64,000 nt of DNA from Podocnemis expansa (lineage: Eukaryota; Chordata; Testudines; Podocnemididae), in NCBI GenBank assembly GCA_007922195.1, contig ML682119.1, positions 496,943 to 560,942 of the forward strand, read 5' to 3'. The stretch's first letter is position 1; every line of letters starts with the position of its first letter. The translations under genes were made by a program, and so were the position numbers. Below are positions 11,011-21,835 of this stretch, piece by piece. Below the pieces are notes generated by a model, which searched no databases, was not told the DNA's origin, and saw only the letters and a list, made by a program, of their open reading frames with translations.

Positions 11011-11659
11011 TCAGGTATCTTTCATCCTTCTGGCCACATGGATAAGTTCATTCCTTGGAGTTGTTTCAAGATAAATTTTCTCTGGCAAAACACCTTTCAT
11101 AGTTCTAATGCCTACCCTCGTTTCCACTTCACCCCCCCCATCTCCCCACCCCCAGGGGTGAGGTGATCTTTTTTCCCTGTGGACAAAGCCTGCAGTTTGC
11201 CTTTCTGATGCATTCTTTCTGTTTAAATGCTGTGACACTACTCTGAGTGTCTGGCTCCCCACTGAGCCTTGTGAAATACATGGGAACATGTTTCATATCT
11301 GTACGCATGAATAATGCTGCAAGAAACATGATACTGTAACAATACTACAGAGTCTTATGTGCTTTAATAAAGGACCCCCTTGCACAGCACATTTGGCTTC
11401 AAACCATACAATTACATTGGAAAAGTGAACAGAAAAGTTATATAGATCATAACCCAGGGAGCATCTCACAACAGGTGCGTCACAAGGTCCATTCATATAG
11501 GTTAGAAGATTATCCCTCTGGATCTGCCTCAGCGAAGTCAACAAGCTGTTTTGATTCCAACAGTGTAGAAGAGAAAAACAAGAGCTCAGAAGCATAATAG
11601 AGAGGAAATCACCTTTTGTAATGAGTTAGTCATTCAAAATCTCTATTTAAACCCACTGT
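11011..11659. other. no gene recognised
   Basis: Unassigned sequence between two LTR-like repeats. It could be internal sequence of the same element, but no gag, pol or env motif was seen. Confidence 0.3.
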
Positions 11660-12030
11660 CAAAGTTAAGGGTCCCCCAGCCAGCACCCCCAGATGCCACA
11701 TTTAGAAGTCTGTCCTACAGGGGTTGGGACCTTTACCTGATCACTGCAGGCTCATATAGTCTGATCCATCAGTTTAACTAAGAAACTGAAACAGAATTAG
11801 CCCTTGATCTAAATCAATCAGGCACACATTCATTCTCTCTCCAAAATCCACACCACTTTAGATAAAACAAACACTAGTTTACTGATTAGAAGATGACTTT
11901 AAGTGAGTATATGTTGCAAATCAATGCACAGTCAATTAAGCAATCCATCAGTCATGGAATTAACCACTACCAAATAAAAGGACATGTGCATTCAAATGTA
12001 AAATCACTACTAAAAACATGTTGCCAAGAT
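11660..12030 (-). repeat. LTR-like dispersed repeat, copy B
   Basis: Closely parallels copy A: 'gatgccacatttagaag', then 'ctgatccatcagttta', then 'acaaacactagtttactg' near 11870. The AATAAA-type signal is on the minus strand. Boundaries are approximate. Confidence 0.42.
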
Positions 12031-12200
12031 CCAAAGTAGCAGCCATGTTAGTCTACTTCAATAAAACAAACAAGGAGTCCTGTGGCACGTCAAGACTAAC
12101 AAATATATTTATTGCATGAGCTTTTGTGGCAGAAAATCCCACTTCATCAGATGCTTTGAGGATGGGGAAACATACAGAACAGACACAGCTGACTTTTGAT
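12031..12200. repeat. Penelope-element terminal fragment
   Basis: It runs 'gcagccatgttagtctac', then 'acaaggagtcctgtggcac', 'gactaacaaatatatttatt', 'gcatgagcttttgtgg' and 'cccacttcatcagatgct'. It is the reverse complement of the 3' end of the Penelope-like element near 31860-31990. Confidence 0.7.
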
Positions 12201-12394
12201 TGTGAGTCATTCAGCTACTCTTGACAATGTCTAGATGCTATATGTGAATTAACATGTGATGATGAGTATTTATGTCCCAGAGCCCTGCTTTACTGTGCTG
12301 GCCATGAAAGAGGGAAGAATCTCATGCCCAGTGCCAAGCAAGGACGGGAGAAGCATAGACTCACCTTTTTCTTTCTTTGCTGAGGTAGTTAAGC

Positions 12395-12515
12395 CTTGCA
12401 AATAGCATAGTTGCTAGCACCTCTGCTTAATATATGGCAAGTCCTGGGTTCAAGCCCCAGGGGTATGGACTTGATTATCTCATGAGGTCCCTTCCAACCC
12501 TATGATTTGATTTGC
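12395..12515 (+). repeat. tortoise-type Pol III SINE with CR1-like tail
   Basis: A tRNA-like head ('ttgctagcacctctgctt') and a B-box-like 'gggttcaagcccc' are followed by 'catgaggtcccttccaac' and 'cctatgatt'. This tRNA head with a CR1-type end is the design described for tortoise Pol III/SINEs. Near-identical copies lie at 56.2 kb (+) and 42.0 kb (-). Confidence 0.7.
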
Positions 12516-13498
12516 AGTTTTATTGACCAATTAATGAACTGAGATCCCATATTCTCACAACTGATGGTGCCCTCTGTATGTCCTGGGTACCTCGCAACTT
12601 GATCTCTTGCTCTTTAAATGGGCTGGCCTGAGGTTTATGTAAAAGCAGAGATTGTGTTGAAACCATAATCATCCAGATAATTCTAAGGAAATCTCTCTGG
12701 AACAATAGAAATAGTGCTGTGTCTGGCCAAATGTCCTTCAGTAATTTATCAGGCCTCTGCCTTGTTCTCTTTGAGGCTGGGACTGTGTTTGATTTCCTGG
12801 GGTACAGGCTGAAAGGGGGTCTCTTTGCTGAGAGACTGAAACTCTGAAAGTTAGTCTCCACTGTGTGATGCTGAACCTCTGGTTCAGATTCAGGACTGCT
12901 AGCCTGGAGCAGCCATAAAACCAGCAGATATGCCCACTGGAGCATTCCCCTCGTATAATGGATGCCACAGGCCTGCTGGACTGGCTTTAATTTCACCTTG
13001 TCCCTTTCTCAGGAGGAAGGCTGTTCCCATGGGAGATGGGACATGGCAGCAGGGAGCCTGCTTGCTTCTTAGAAGTGGCGGGACCCACAGCTGGTTGATC
13101 TCCGCATTGGTTGAGGGAGGGGGAGCACGAAGGCAGCTTTAAGGCACAGTCACCTGATAGCTGCCATGATCTGCATGGAGATAAGGATCTGCACCTCTGC
13201 CCACAGCACCATTTTCCAGGCTGGCACTCAGTCCAGGAGTTGGGTAAATCCTTCCCTGAGCCACAGAGTTATCCTGCATCCCGAGTCAGCAAGCTTTTCT
13301 GCTGCGTCACCAATCACAGTTGCATGGCAGAAAGATACACCTGCTGCATGCAGAATCTTTTAAGGGACACAGATGGAGACCTGGAAGCCCATATTTCCTG
13401 GTGTGACATTCTCTGGATAAGGGTTGATGATTAAGGATATATCAAGTACCCATATGAAAAATTAGAAATGATTCTTACAAGATATTCTGAACGATAAC
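12516..13498. other. no gene recognised
   Basis: A 0.98 kb stretch with accidental open frames up to 158 codons on the minus strand (12520-12996). Their translations look like no family I know and lack splice context. I see no repeat I can name. Confidence 0.35.
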
Positions 13499-13554
13499 TT
13501 CGTAGAAGATTAGGGTTGGAAAGAACCTCAGAATGTCATCTAGTTCAACTCCCT
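13499..13554 (-). repeat. CR1 tail interrupted by a MITE
   Basis: 'agggttggaaagaacctcag' and 'gtcatctagttcaactccct' match the CR1 3' end in reverse. The MITE starts immediately after. Confidence 0.55.
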
Positions 13555-14010
13555 GGCTATATCTACACATGCATTGTTATTTGGAAATAAGGATTTTGAA
13601 ATGAGTTATTTTGAAATAAAATCCTTATTTCAAAATAAGTTAATTCAAATTAACAAAATGTTAATTCGAATTAAGGGAAAGCCTGCAATCCAAACGGCTG
13701 TTATTTCAAAATGGTTATTTTGAAATAAAGTCGTTTGGACCTGTTTTTTGAAACAGTTCTTTCGAAACAACAGGTCTACATGGTGTCGTTTCAAAAGAAC
13801 AGGTCTAAACGGCATTATTTCGAAATATCCCTTCCGAAATAATGGCCATTTCGAGAGGGGGCCAGGTTTTACTTTTTCAAAATGATGATTCTTATTTTGA
13901 AAGGACGGGATCTGTCCTTTAGAAATAAGAAAATGTCGTGTAGACCTAATTTCTTTTATTTCGAAATAACAAGTGTTATTTTGAAATAAAAGAGCCGTGT
14001 AGACATAGCC
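13555..14010. mobile_element. Harbinger-like MITE, copy 1
   Basis: The ends are GGCTATATCTACAC and GTGTAGACATAGCC, a terminal inverted repeat with one mismatch. The 3-bp target duplication CCT lies at 13552-13554 and 14011-14013. The inside is a series of near-palindromes of the TTATTTCGAAATAA kind. There is no coding capacity. The superfamily (PIF/Harbinger) is inferred from the 3-bp duplication and GG-starting ends. Confidence 0.8.
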
Positions 14011-14554
14011 CCTCTGTAACATTGAGGGGGGGGGGCTAGAATTTACCTCTAGTGCCTTTTGCTGTGCCCTACAGAAATAAACCTCAGTTGCCACAGAGAA
14101 ACAGCTGGAGACCCAAGACACTGTCCTAGAGGGACTCACAGCAAAGAATATTGAGAGTTAATGAAAACCAAAGCAATGAACTGTATTAAATAGTAACTTT
14201 ATAAACCTTATGATGCAAGAGCACAAAATAATTGCTATACAGATCTATAACATGATATGGCTATTGAATAAATCCACATGAGCCTGTTCTGATCTTTATT
14301 CACCAAGTCCAAAGACTTGTGTTGAAAGAAGCTTCCTCTTTTCTGGCAGCAGAACTCCTCAGTATAAATACATGCCGACTTTCTTTCCTCTCTCAGCTAG
14401 GAGTACTGCTATCCAGGCAGATTCCTTAGCCAACACTCAGTCACAGCCCCAGTCACACCCACACTGATGCATGCACACAAACACGCTCTGAAGCAAAATA
14501 TCTCAGATTTGGGGAAAAAACAGCTTGTGTCTGCTCCTGCCTTAGCTCAGCTTC
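14011..14554. other. no gene recognised
   Basis: Unassigned sequence with a G run at 14022-14035 right of the MITE. Confidence 0.3.
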
Positions 14555-14625
14555 TCTCCTTGGGCTCGATGATCTCACAAGGTCCCTTCCAACCCTATAA
14601 TTCTATTCCATTCTATTCTATTCTT
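14555..14625 (+). repeat. SINE/CR1-type tail
   Basis: 'gggctcgatgatctcaca', 'aggtcccttccaacccta' and then an (ATTCT)n-like tail, as in the tortoise-type SINE. The tRNA head is missing. Confidence 0.6.
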
Positions 14626-14857
14626 GCACAGAACACATGGGCTCTTCTCAGTGCAACTGCCCCATGGGTGGCCTGATTGCTGCCTGGCATCTGACCAGAG
14701 CACTAAAAGGGAACCTTATGAAGCATGCTCAGTGCAACCACCCACTTAATTTCCTGAAGCTTTTGGACCTGAGCAGTCACATCTGTCCAGCAACATAACC
14801 CAGCCTCAAGACAGACCTAAAAGAGAAAGATAGCTTCTTTAATTAGGCATACTGGTT

Positions 14858-15060
14858 ACACCTGCTCAAAGCAGGACCGACCCCAACTAAATGTTCCCAG
14901 CCAGGGTTTTGTCAAGCTTCCCCTTGAAAACTTTCAAGGATGGGAATGCCTCCCTCCCCCCATAACCCATTCCAGCACTTCACCATCCTCCTAGTGAAAA
15001 AGTTTTTTTCTGATATCCAACGAACACCTGCTCCACTGTAACTTCTGGCCATTGCTCCTT
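14858..15060 (-). repeat. CR1 3'-end fragment, reversed
   Basis: 'cctgctcaaagcaggac', 'ttgtcaagcttccccttg', 'ttccagcacttcaccatcct' and 'ctagtgaaaaag' are the CR1 3' end read in reverse. It is clearly recognisable and moderately diverged. Confidence 0.8.
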
Positions 15061-15466
15061 GTTCCATTTGCCCTGCTACATATATTCATGCAAGCTGGGG
15101 ATAAAGAACCACAACCCACATGTCTAAACAAAGTTTCAGCAAGTCTTAGACTGAGCAATACAGAATAAACTAAACAATGCAAAATGGAGTTTTGGTTACA
15201 ATGTGGAGTTAAAAGTAAATGAATGAGCACGGTATGTTTATCAATGAATATTCCTTGTAGAAAAGTCTGTTTGAAGCAGCTTGATGGTGTAAATTAATCT
15301 TTAGCCCTGCAAGGTCAGGTAGTTCAGCTGGTGATAGGTTCTTGGGACATGCATGATCTGGCAATGAGTGATCTATATGCTGCTGCCAGGTGTGATCACC
15401 TGTAATCTGTACAGTGTTGGTAAGACATGGATCTTGTATGGGCAATGCCTGCAGCAGGAACCCACT
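15061..15466. repeat. dispersed repeat shared with 33.2 kb
   Basis: 'atgaatgagcacggtatg' and 'tttatcaatgaata' near 15215-15245 recur near 33205-33235. The family is unknown and may be an LTR. The rest of this stretch is unassigned. Confidence 0.4.
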
Positions 15467-15945
15467 GGGTATGTCTACAATGAAAAAAAAATTTTGACAC
15501 AAGGAAGCTTATTTGGGGGGGGGGGGGCAAAAACCTTTTTGCCTGTCCCTGAAGGCATTATTTTATTTCAAAACAAGTGCTTTGTTACTTTGAATAAAAG
15601 AAGCATAATTTCAAAATAACTAAACCTGCTTCTACTTTGAAAGAGCAATTCTTTCAACATAGTCATTTCAAATAAACCCATTCCAAGATGTGGACTTGGC
15701 TTCTTTTCAAATAATGGCCCTATACCTTTCCCTGCCTTCCCCTATTTCAAAACAGAGAGTCTAGTGAAGACTCTCTATTTCAAAATAATAATTCCTACCT
15801 TATTTTGAAATAGTCTTCGCTAGACTCCTATTTCTAAAAAAAAAATCAAAATAATCCTATTTCAGAATAATTATTTTGAAATAAATTCAAAATAGTTATT
15901 TTAAAATAACTATTTTGCAATATCTTTGGCAGTGTAGACATAGCC
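15467..15945. mobile_element. Harbinger-like MITE, copy 2
   Basis: The ends are GGGTATGTCTACA and TGTAGACATAGCC, with 3-bp duplication ACT at 15464-15466 and 15946-15948. The core is A/T-rich with repeated 'tatttcaaaataa' blocks and a G run near 15517. Confidence 0.8.
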
Positions 15946-16011
15946 ACTTAGTTCCAGAAGCATAGTTCCAAGCCAGGACAGGTTGACCAAGACTAAAAGT
16001 TTGGTCTTGAA

Positions 16012-16386
16012 GGGCACTTCTACACAGACCGTTTTATTTTGAAAGGAGCCCTTTCGAAATAAGGGAAACCGCGGAATCGAAACGGCCATTATTTCGAAAC
16101 GGATGTTTCAAAATAATGGAAGAGGGACCGCTGTTTTGAACTGTTGTTTTGAAACAACAATGTTGTTTCGAAACAACGGGTCTAAAGCCATTATTTCGAA
16201 ACATCCGTTTCAAAATAACGGCCGTTTGGGGGGGGGGTAGGTTTTAGTTTTTTGGAATAACGATCCTTATTTCGAAAGGACGAGGTCCGTCCTTTCGAAA
16301 TCAGGAAACGTCATGTAGACTAAATTTTTTTTTATTTTGAAATAACGGTTGTTATTCCGAAATAAAAGGGCTGTGTAGACGTGCCC
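16012..16386. mobile_element. Harbinger-like MITE, copy 3
   Basis: The ends are GGGCACTTCTACACA and TGTGTAGACGTGCCC, with 3-bp duplication GAA at 16009-16011 and 16387-16389. It lies only 66 bp from copy 2. CpG-containing palindromes (ttatttcgaaa) are better kept than in copy 2, so this copy looks younger. Confidence 0.82.
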
Positions 16387-16779
16387 GAACTCTGTGTGCA
16401 TGTCTGGTGATCAGGGACAGCTAAATGGGCTTTGGCATCCCAAGCCAGCTTTTGATTTTGGGGTGCGGGGCAGCAGGGGGCGGAACCCAGCCTCCACTCT
16501 GGCTCAGCTTGCCCTACCCCCAGGGTGGGGAACAGACGGCACAGGGACTGAGGAGGCCAGCTCAGAGGCTGGGCTCTGCTCTCTAGCCCTTCCCCTGCGC
16601 CAGCTGTTCCTCCCTGGGGGCAAGGTGGGCTGGCCCAAAGGTGGGGTGAGAGAGTGGAGCCCCACCCATGGCCCAGCCTGCTCTACACCTGCTGCGGTGC
16701 CAGGGCTGCCCTAAGGCAAGTGAAGCCCTGAGCCAGGGCCTCATTTGCTTATCAGTCAAGCCAGTCCTGCTGGTGATGT
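16387..16779. other. GC-rich unassigned sequence
   Basis: GC-rich, with a 106-codon open frame (16394-16714) rich in G, P and A that looks accidental. No gene recognised. Confidence 0.3.
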
Positions 16780-17245
16780 TTCTGCTATTGACATGACAGA
16801 ACTTGCTCCAGAGGATTCAATGGATCAAAGTAAGTCTGCAGCTGTCATTCCATCATTAGAAAGGCCAGACACACTTTCATTGTAGCATGAGACATGTTTC
16901 TGAGGGATAGTAAGAAGGTGTCCAGATGCTTTTGAATGAAAAGATATCCCCCTGCAGATTTTAAAACTTGTTTCATTGCATGCTCAAACCTTTCAGCTGG
17001 TCCACTGATGGATGGATGATATGGTGCTGAAATGGCATGATGTATCCCTTATATTTTCATAAAATTTTCAAACTCCTGAGAGACAAACTGTGGTGTATTG
17101 TCACTAGAAGTTTTCTGGCGGAGTGAAATGACTGAAGATTCCACACAGTTTCTGGACAGTATTTTCAGCAGTAATGGACAGAATTACAGAGCCTTCTGGC
17201 CTTTTAGAATAGGCATTTACAACTGTAGCCCAGAACCTAACCAGA
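16780..17245 (-). pseudogene. Ty3/Gypsy integrase core, broken
   Basis: Read on the minus strand from about 17243 leftwards, this encodes integrase-core pieces in order: an 'AYSKRPE' block, DNTPQFVSQEF (the DNGPQF block with G changed to T), then APYHPSISGPAERF, then LRNMSHAT (the RNTPHAT block). At least one stop and several frame changes interrupt it. No LTRs or reverse transcriptase were seen beside it, so it is a stranded fragment. Confidence 0.75.
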
Positions 17246-18203
17246 GCTTCTCAACCTTCTACGGATCTTGACATGCTTGGCTGCATATCGCAACTCTAGA
17301 GGACACCCCAGTCCACCCACTCCAGGTCAAATCCAGCCATCTCCCTGGTCTCCATGACACATTTACCACTGAGTGGCAGCACAGTAATGTGTCTGAACAC
17401 AGTGGGCGAGAACCATGTGCTAACCTATGCATGGCTTGTTTACATTCATATATCTCTTCTTTATAGGTATAAAAGATCCTATTATAGATTATAGAGGTAT
17501 CATAGGTTCATAAGGTAATCTACACATTTTATATTAAAAGCTGTAATGCAAAGTACCTTGCAGGCTTGTGTAGAGATTATACTGGGCTTGTATGAAACAC
17601 CTAAAAACATTGAAGTTTAGAAGTTAGCATAAGATAAGTTGTTATAAGACAGACTTGTTTGGGCACTGAGCAGTGATGTGGAAATCCAGGAGGTATATTT
17701 TGATTGCATACTCTGTCTGAGATAGACCAGGAGACTTCAAACCAAGAAGAAAATCTGTAGAATAACTGTAAGAGTACACTGCAAAAACCCACAGAAAAAG
17801 AAACAAGAAATAACAAAGGAAAGATAGAAGAACATTATAGAAAGATGGCATGCATCAGTCATACTCACAAACCTGTCAACCCTTATAGAATAAATGGATC
17901 CCTACATTTTGGAGGTGAAGAAATTTGCATATAGGAGGAGGATTCAAACTGACTCATGCTACACAGGGTTCAAGGGGAAGAACCATGTTGCTGTGGGGCG
18001 CTTCTTAGCTTTTAGCTCCAAGTCAAGCTTCAGTTTCTTAGCTCAGCAGCAGTTCAAGCCCTATCTCTTCCTTCTATTTGGTTATTGTATCTGTTTAAAT
18101 ATATCCTAACTACAGCTGCTTAGTATTACTGAGCTCTCTACTTCTCCTGACCAAGCCCCTGGAAAAGGATGTGAGTATATTAACCCAAGGTATACAGTAT
18201 AGC
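17246..18203. other. no gene recognised
   Basis: A/T-rich sequence without recognised exons. The start (17250-17300) resembles the decayed end of a hAT-type MITE ('agagcttctcaaccttct'). Confidence 0.3.
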
Positions 18204-18662
18204 AGCAGTTCCCAATCTTTTCAGTTACATGGCACACGAGTGAGACAGACAATTCCATGGCACACCCACTTTTTTTCAGCTGAACTGATTGCTCGTAAAT
18301 GTCATATTTACTTATATTTACTATGGTTACAGTCTTAGTGGAGGGGTTTGCAGCATAGTGCATACAACAAGCTAAAGAAGGATCAAAAGCAGTAATGTTC
18401 TAAATCCACTGGAAAAAAAAATACACAATGTCTCAGTTTTGCCCTTTGGCCACCTGTATTTACAATGTTCACATTTTGGAGCTGAAAGGTTGATACCTTT
18501 CTTTTAATTTGATGATTAATTTCCCTGAGTTTTATGAGTTGTAATTTTGGTTGGACAGAGTTTTAAGATGAATAATGTTTGTTTTATATGAATTTTCATT
18601 ATCTTTATACAAAATTTCACAACACATTTGGACAGCTGTGGCACACTGGTTGAAAACCTCTG
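18204..18662. mobile_element. hAT-like MITE
   Basis: It begins cagcagttcccaatc and ends ggttgaaaacctctg, hAT-type inverted ends. The flanking octamers CAGTATAG and GTATATAG agree at 5 of 8. The inner copy of 'tggcacac' near both ends fits the reptile family 'ggcacaccagt'. Confidence 0.6.
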
Positions 18663-19502
18663 GTATATAGCATAAATCTTAGTATAGTTTAAATTATACC
18701 ATACAATATTTTCTGTGTATATTAGAGTAGAATTAGACTGTGATTTGATTACTACTCATTTGTATATTTAATTTTCTACCAATTTCCATTCTGTTTACCA
18801 GTTTTGCATAAAAGGGTATCATAAAGAAATACTTTTAAGTATCCAGGTAAGAATTCCTGTTGGACATCCCTGTTTAAATTTTTCTGTAGTCAGATTCGGG
18901 CAAGAAGCCAAGTGCCTTAGTACAGATCATTGGTAACTATATCCAAAGATGAGACCCCCTTTGAACAGTGTGTGACAGGAAGGGTTTTAGGCATTACAGG
19001 TATTTCCAAGCAGATTAGAATCTATGATTTGGAAGGCGAATTGCTTTGTTAGAAAGAAAAATCTTGGGTGGCAAGCTAAAGAGTATAAGAAGTTTAGCTT
19101 ATGCTAAATCAGTGGTTCCCAAACTTTTCAGCTGAAGGGCCATAGGTATAGTTTTTACAATCCTGAAGTGCCACCATTAGAAGCCCCACTTCTGCAACCA
19201 GATGAAAATAGTTCAGTAGGGAGGTCCTGACTGGGTAAAGACCTCTTGATTAGCTAAGTGCCATTGGGGGAGAGAAGAGAACTGGCCCCCATCCTTCTGT
19301 TGTTTCTAGGGACTTGTCTGAGGTTTGACGTACTTGTTGAATGATCAGGGATATGATTATCATTGTTATTGAAGAGATGCCTTCAGGGTCAGATATTTAA
19401 AATTAGCTAGCCCCTGGAGTTTTAAATGTAAGTTTAAAGTTTTAGGGTTTTGACTTTAGAGATTGAGCATTAAATTAAAGGTTTGAGATTTCCATGTTTT
19501 AG
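18663..19502. other. no gene recognised; hAT end near 19110
   Basis: A/T-rich. 'cagtggttcccaaactttt' at about 19112-19130 is a canonical hAT-type left end. Its right end was not found. Confidence 0.4.
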
Positions 19503-19835
19503 AGCAGGTGTGGACAAACTGTAGCTCTTCAAAGAAAAAATGCAGCTCATGGAAGAGAATGGCAGGGAAGGGCGACATGGTGGGAGACAGGGAAGAAGTG
19601 TGGAATGGTTGGGTACAGCAGAGAAGCAGCGGCATGGTCAGAGATGTCGGAAAAGCATGGCATGGTCGGAGCCCACAGGGAAGCCACAGCACAGTTGGGG
19701 ACTGTGGGGAGAAGTGCAGCATGGTCAGGAATGGCAGAGAATCAGCAGCATGGTAAGAGAGAGCAGGGAAGCAGCAGCATGGTCAGGGGGGTGGAGAAGT
19801 GTGGAATGCTCAGGGAAGCTGGGGCATGTTTAGAT
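19503..19835. repeat. imperfect tandem repeat inside a hAT-like fragment
   Basis: 'gcaggtgtggacaaactgta' at the left looks like a hAT-type end. After it, a unit built around 'gcatggtc(a/g)gag' with 'agcagc' or 'gggaagc' recurs about ten times to 19830. Frames across it are open by periodicity only. Confidence 0.6.
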
Positions 19836-20489
19836 TTTCTCATAGGCCCTAATGCAGTTTACCCATTGTTAAAATAAAATCGTGTTTTACAAGTCCTAAA
19901 CATGAGATGGAATAAAAAGAAATGAAAATATAAAAGGAGAAAAGTTTAAAACAGAATGTAGATTACTTTTGATTTTTGGCAGAACTTATTGCTGTGAAGC
20001 ATTGTATTCCACAATGGAATTTGTTAAATCAAAACATTGTGCAATACTTAGAGATTAGTGCCTGGGAGAGCTTTTATGTATGGCATTGACAAGATAGAGC
20101 CTAGATTTTTAAAAGCTCACTGCTAGCCTGTAGTGTTCTACATCCAGTGACAGCTAAATATCTATTGTATAGGCCCAGTTTTCATGGTAATTGTAAGTAA
20201 TTATTAGAATCTGACATTAGTAAGATCAGTATTTGCCCTGTATTTATAATAAAATTACAGTGAGCAATGAATTTTAAGCTTAGTAATTTTGGAGAAAGTA
20301 AAAGTATGTGGTTATATGCCTCAGTGTGGCTCTTAAAAGTTTAATAATCAACTTGTGCTGCTCTTGAGTTCCATAAGTTTAACAACCCGTTTTAGAATTT
20401 TAAGGTTTAAATTTAGAGTGTTAAGTCTTAAGAGTTTTATGTTCTGTTTCTTTGAATAGGTTTTAGAGTTAAAGTGAGTGAAGCCAGGA
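19836..20489. other. no gene recognised
   Basis: A/T-rich sequence left of the provirus. A 5' LTR would be expected near here, but no TG..CA repeat pair was identified. Confidence 0.3.
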
Positions 20490-21300
20490 AAGTTGAAAGA
20501 GTGGGTGGTGCTTGTACCCAACAGTAAAGCACTTAATCAAAAATTATATTAAGGATCACACAAGAGCTTTAATAAAACTTAGCAATAGAGAAATTATTTC
20601 TGGATGTGGAAGAAGAAAAGAAAACAACAAGAGTCCTCTGGCACCTCAAAGACTAACAAATTTCTTTAGGCATAAGCTTTTGTGGGCTCCAACCTGCATT
20701 GTCATGCAGCTGATGAAGTGGGTTGAAGTCCACGAAAGCTTATACTGAAGAAATTTATTAGGCTGCAGGGTACCACAGGATTCTCATTTTTGTTGAATAC
20801 AGCAAAGCTAGCAAACTATCCTGAATATTGGAATCCATGGGATTTTGTAAGTCAGGATTTTAATCAATACGTGGAACAAAAGAAGAAAAGAAAGGCTAAG
20901 GAGGTAAAAGGGACAACAATAGACTATTTACTAAGAGTTTACAATGCTTTGGAACAAAACTTGAACAGGAAAACAGAGTTGCTTAGAAGAGAACAATAGA
21001 CTTTGGTGGAGAAGGACAATACTATCAGAAAACTGGCAGATTGGTTAAGTGAAGTTTAGAGGATCATTTGGGAATTGTTGAAAAGGGACAGGCATTAGAA
21101 GGAAGGTTAGAACAATGTCTGCATCAAATACAAGACACAGATAATGCAATTCAGGGTTTGTGGGGAAGGGGAGCTGCTAATGGAAGATTGTTTGATAGTT
21201 GTAGGTCAGAGTGTGATTGGCCATTGGATCAAGTTAGTGAATCATTTACGAGTCAGGATGTGGTCTGATGTTAGATTTGATCAAGGAACTGGAAGATCTT
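20490..21300 (+). pseudogene. gag-like 5' region of the provirus
   Basis: Lysine- and glutamate-rich open pieces lie either side of a Penelope foldback. 20810-20997 includes a helical YLLRVYNALEQNLN stretch, and 21068-21267 another acidic piece. The composition fits a matrix or coiled-coil part of gag. The link to the capsid piece at 24.8 kb is by position only. Confidence 0.45.
20630..20795. repeat. Penelope terminal foldback, copy 1
   Basis: 'agagtcctctggcacctc', 'agactaacaaatttcttt' and 'cataagcttttgtgggct' are followed, after a short turn, by 'gatgaagtgggttgaagtcc', 'acgaaagctta' and 'ggtaccacaggattctc'. The second half is the inverse of the first, giving a hairpin of about 70-bp arms within gag-like sequence. 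Confidence 0.68.
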
Positions 21301-21835
21301 TGTGAGAGGATAGATCAGAGCAGGTAACATAGTGGGGGTGTGAAAGTACAGGTTACGCACTCCTGAAGACAGAAAACAAGCAGAGGAGTACAGATGGTAA
21401 CACAGACTGAGGACAGCAGAGCATTAGGTCCCATCTCTATTGATATGGTGGAACCAAAAGAGGGAGAAAAACATACAGGGCCTAATACCCAGAGTAGAGC
21501 AAGAGAGTAGCTCAGTCAGACTCAGTATCTGTCATAGACATGGAGCAGAAAGAAGTTAGTGGTGAGCTGTCTATGAGTCTGCCAGAAGAACCAGGAAGTC
21601 CTAGAGAAGAGGAGCAAGAAGAGTCGCCGCTGTCATCAGAAAGGAGGTAGCTGATGAGGTACAGTACAAGGCAGGTAGAACAAAGGAAAAGGAGAAGATA
21701 TCATCCCCTTGGTCAGCCCCTGTCAGAGAGGAGACAGTGTCTTTGTAGTCTGGGGTGGTACAAGGAGTGGAAGATACAGTTTCACAGGTGACCCATGTAG
21801 CTAATATCTGTGACATAGTGATCACTAGAGTCTAG
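21301..21835 (+). other. probable gag spacer of the provirus
   Basis: A/G-rich sequence with interrupted frames. It includes a Glu/Gln/Pro-rich stretch (21430-21700), consistent with a retroviral gag linker but not diagnostic. Confidence 0.3.

Noticed and set aside
12395..12515. Functional tRNA gene
   Set aside because: Only loose A and B boxes and no cloverleaf. The sequence after them is a CR1-like tail repeated elsewhere, so it is a SINE.
12520..12996. 158-codon minus-strand frame with a possible signal-like start
   Set aside because: No family resemblance and no nearby exons; composition is ordinary intergenic.
13555..14010. CRISPR-like regular repeats
   Set aside because: Repeats are palindromic and irregularly spaced, bounded by inverted ends and a 3-bp duplication in a vertebrate genome. 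This is a MITE, not an array.
13645..14139. 164-codon minus-strand frame
   Set aside because: Produced by palindromic TTATTTCGAAATAA repeats of a MITE.
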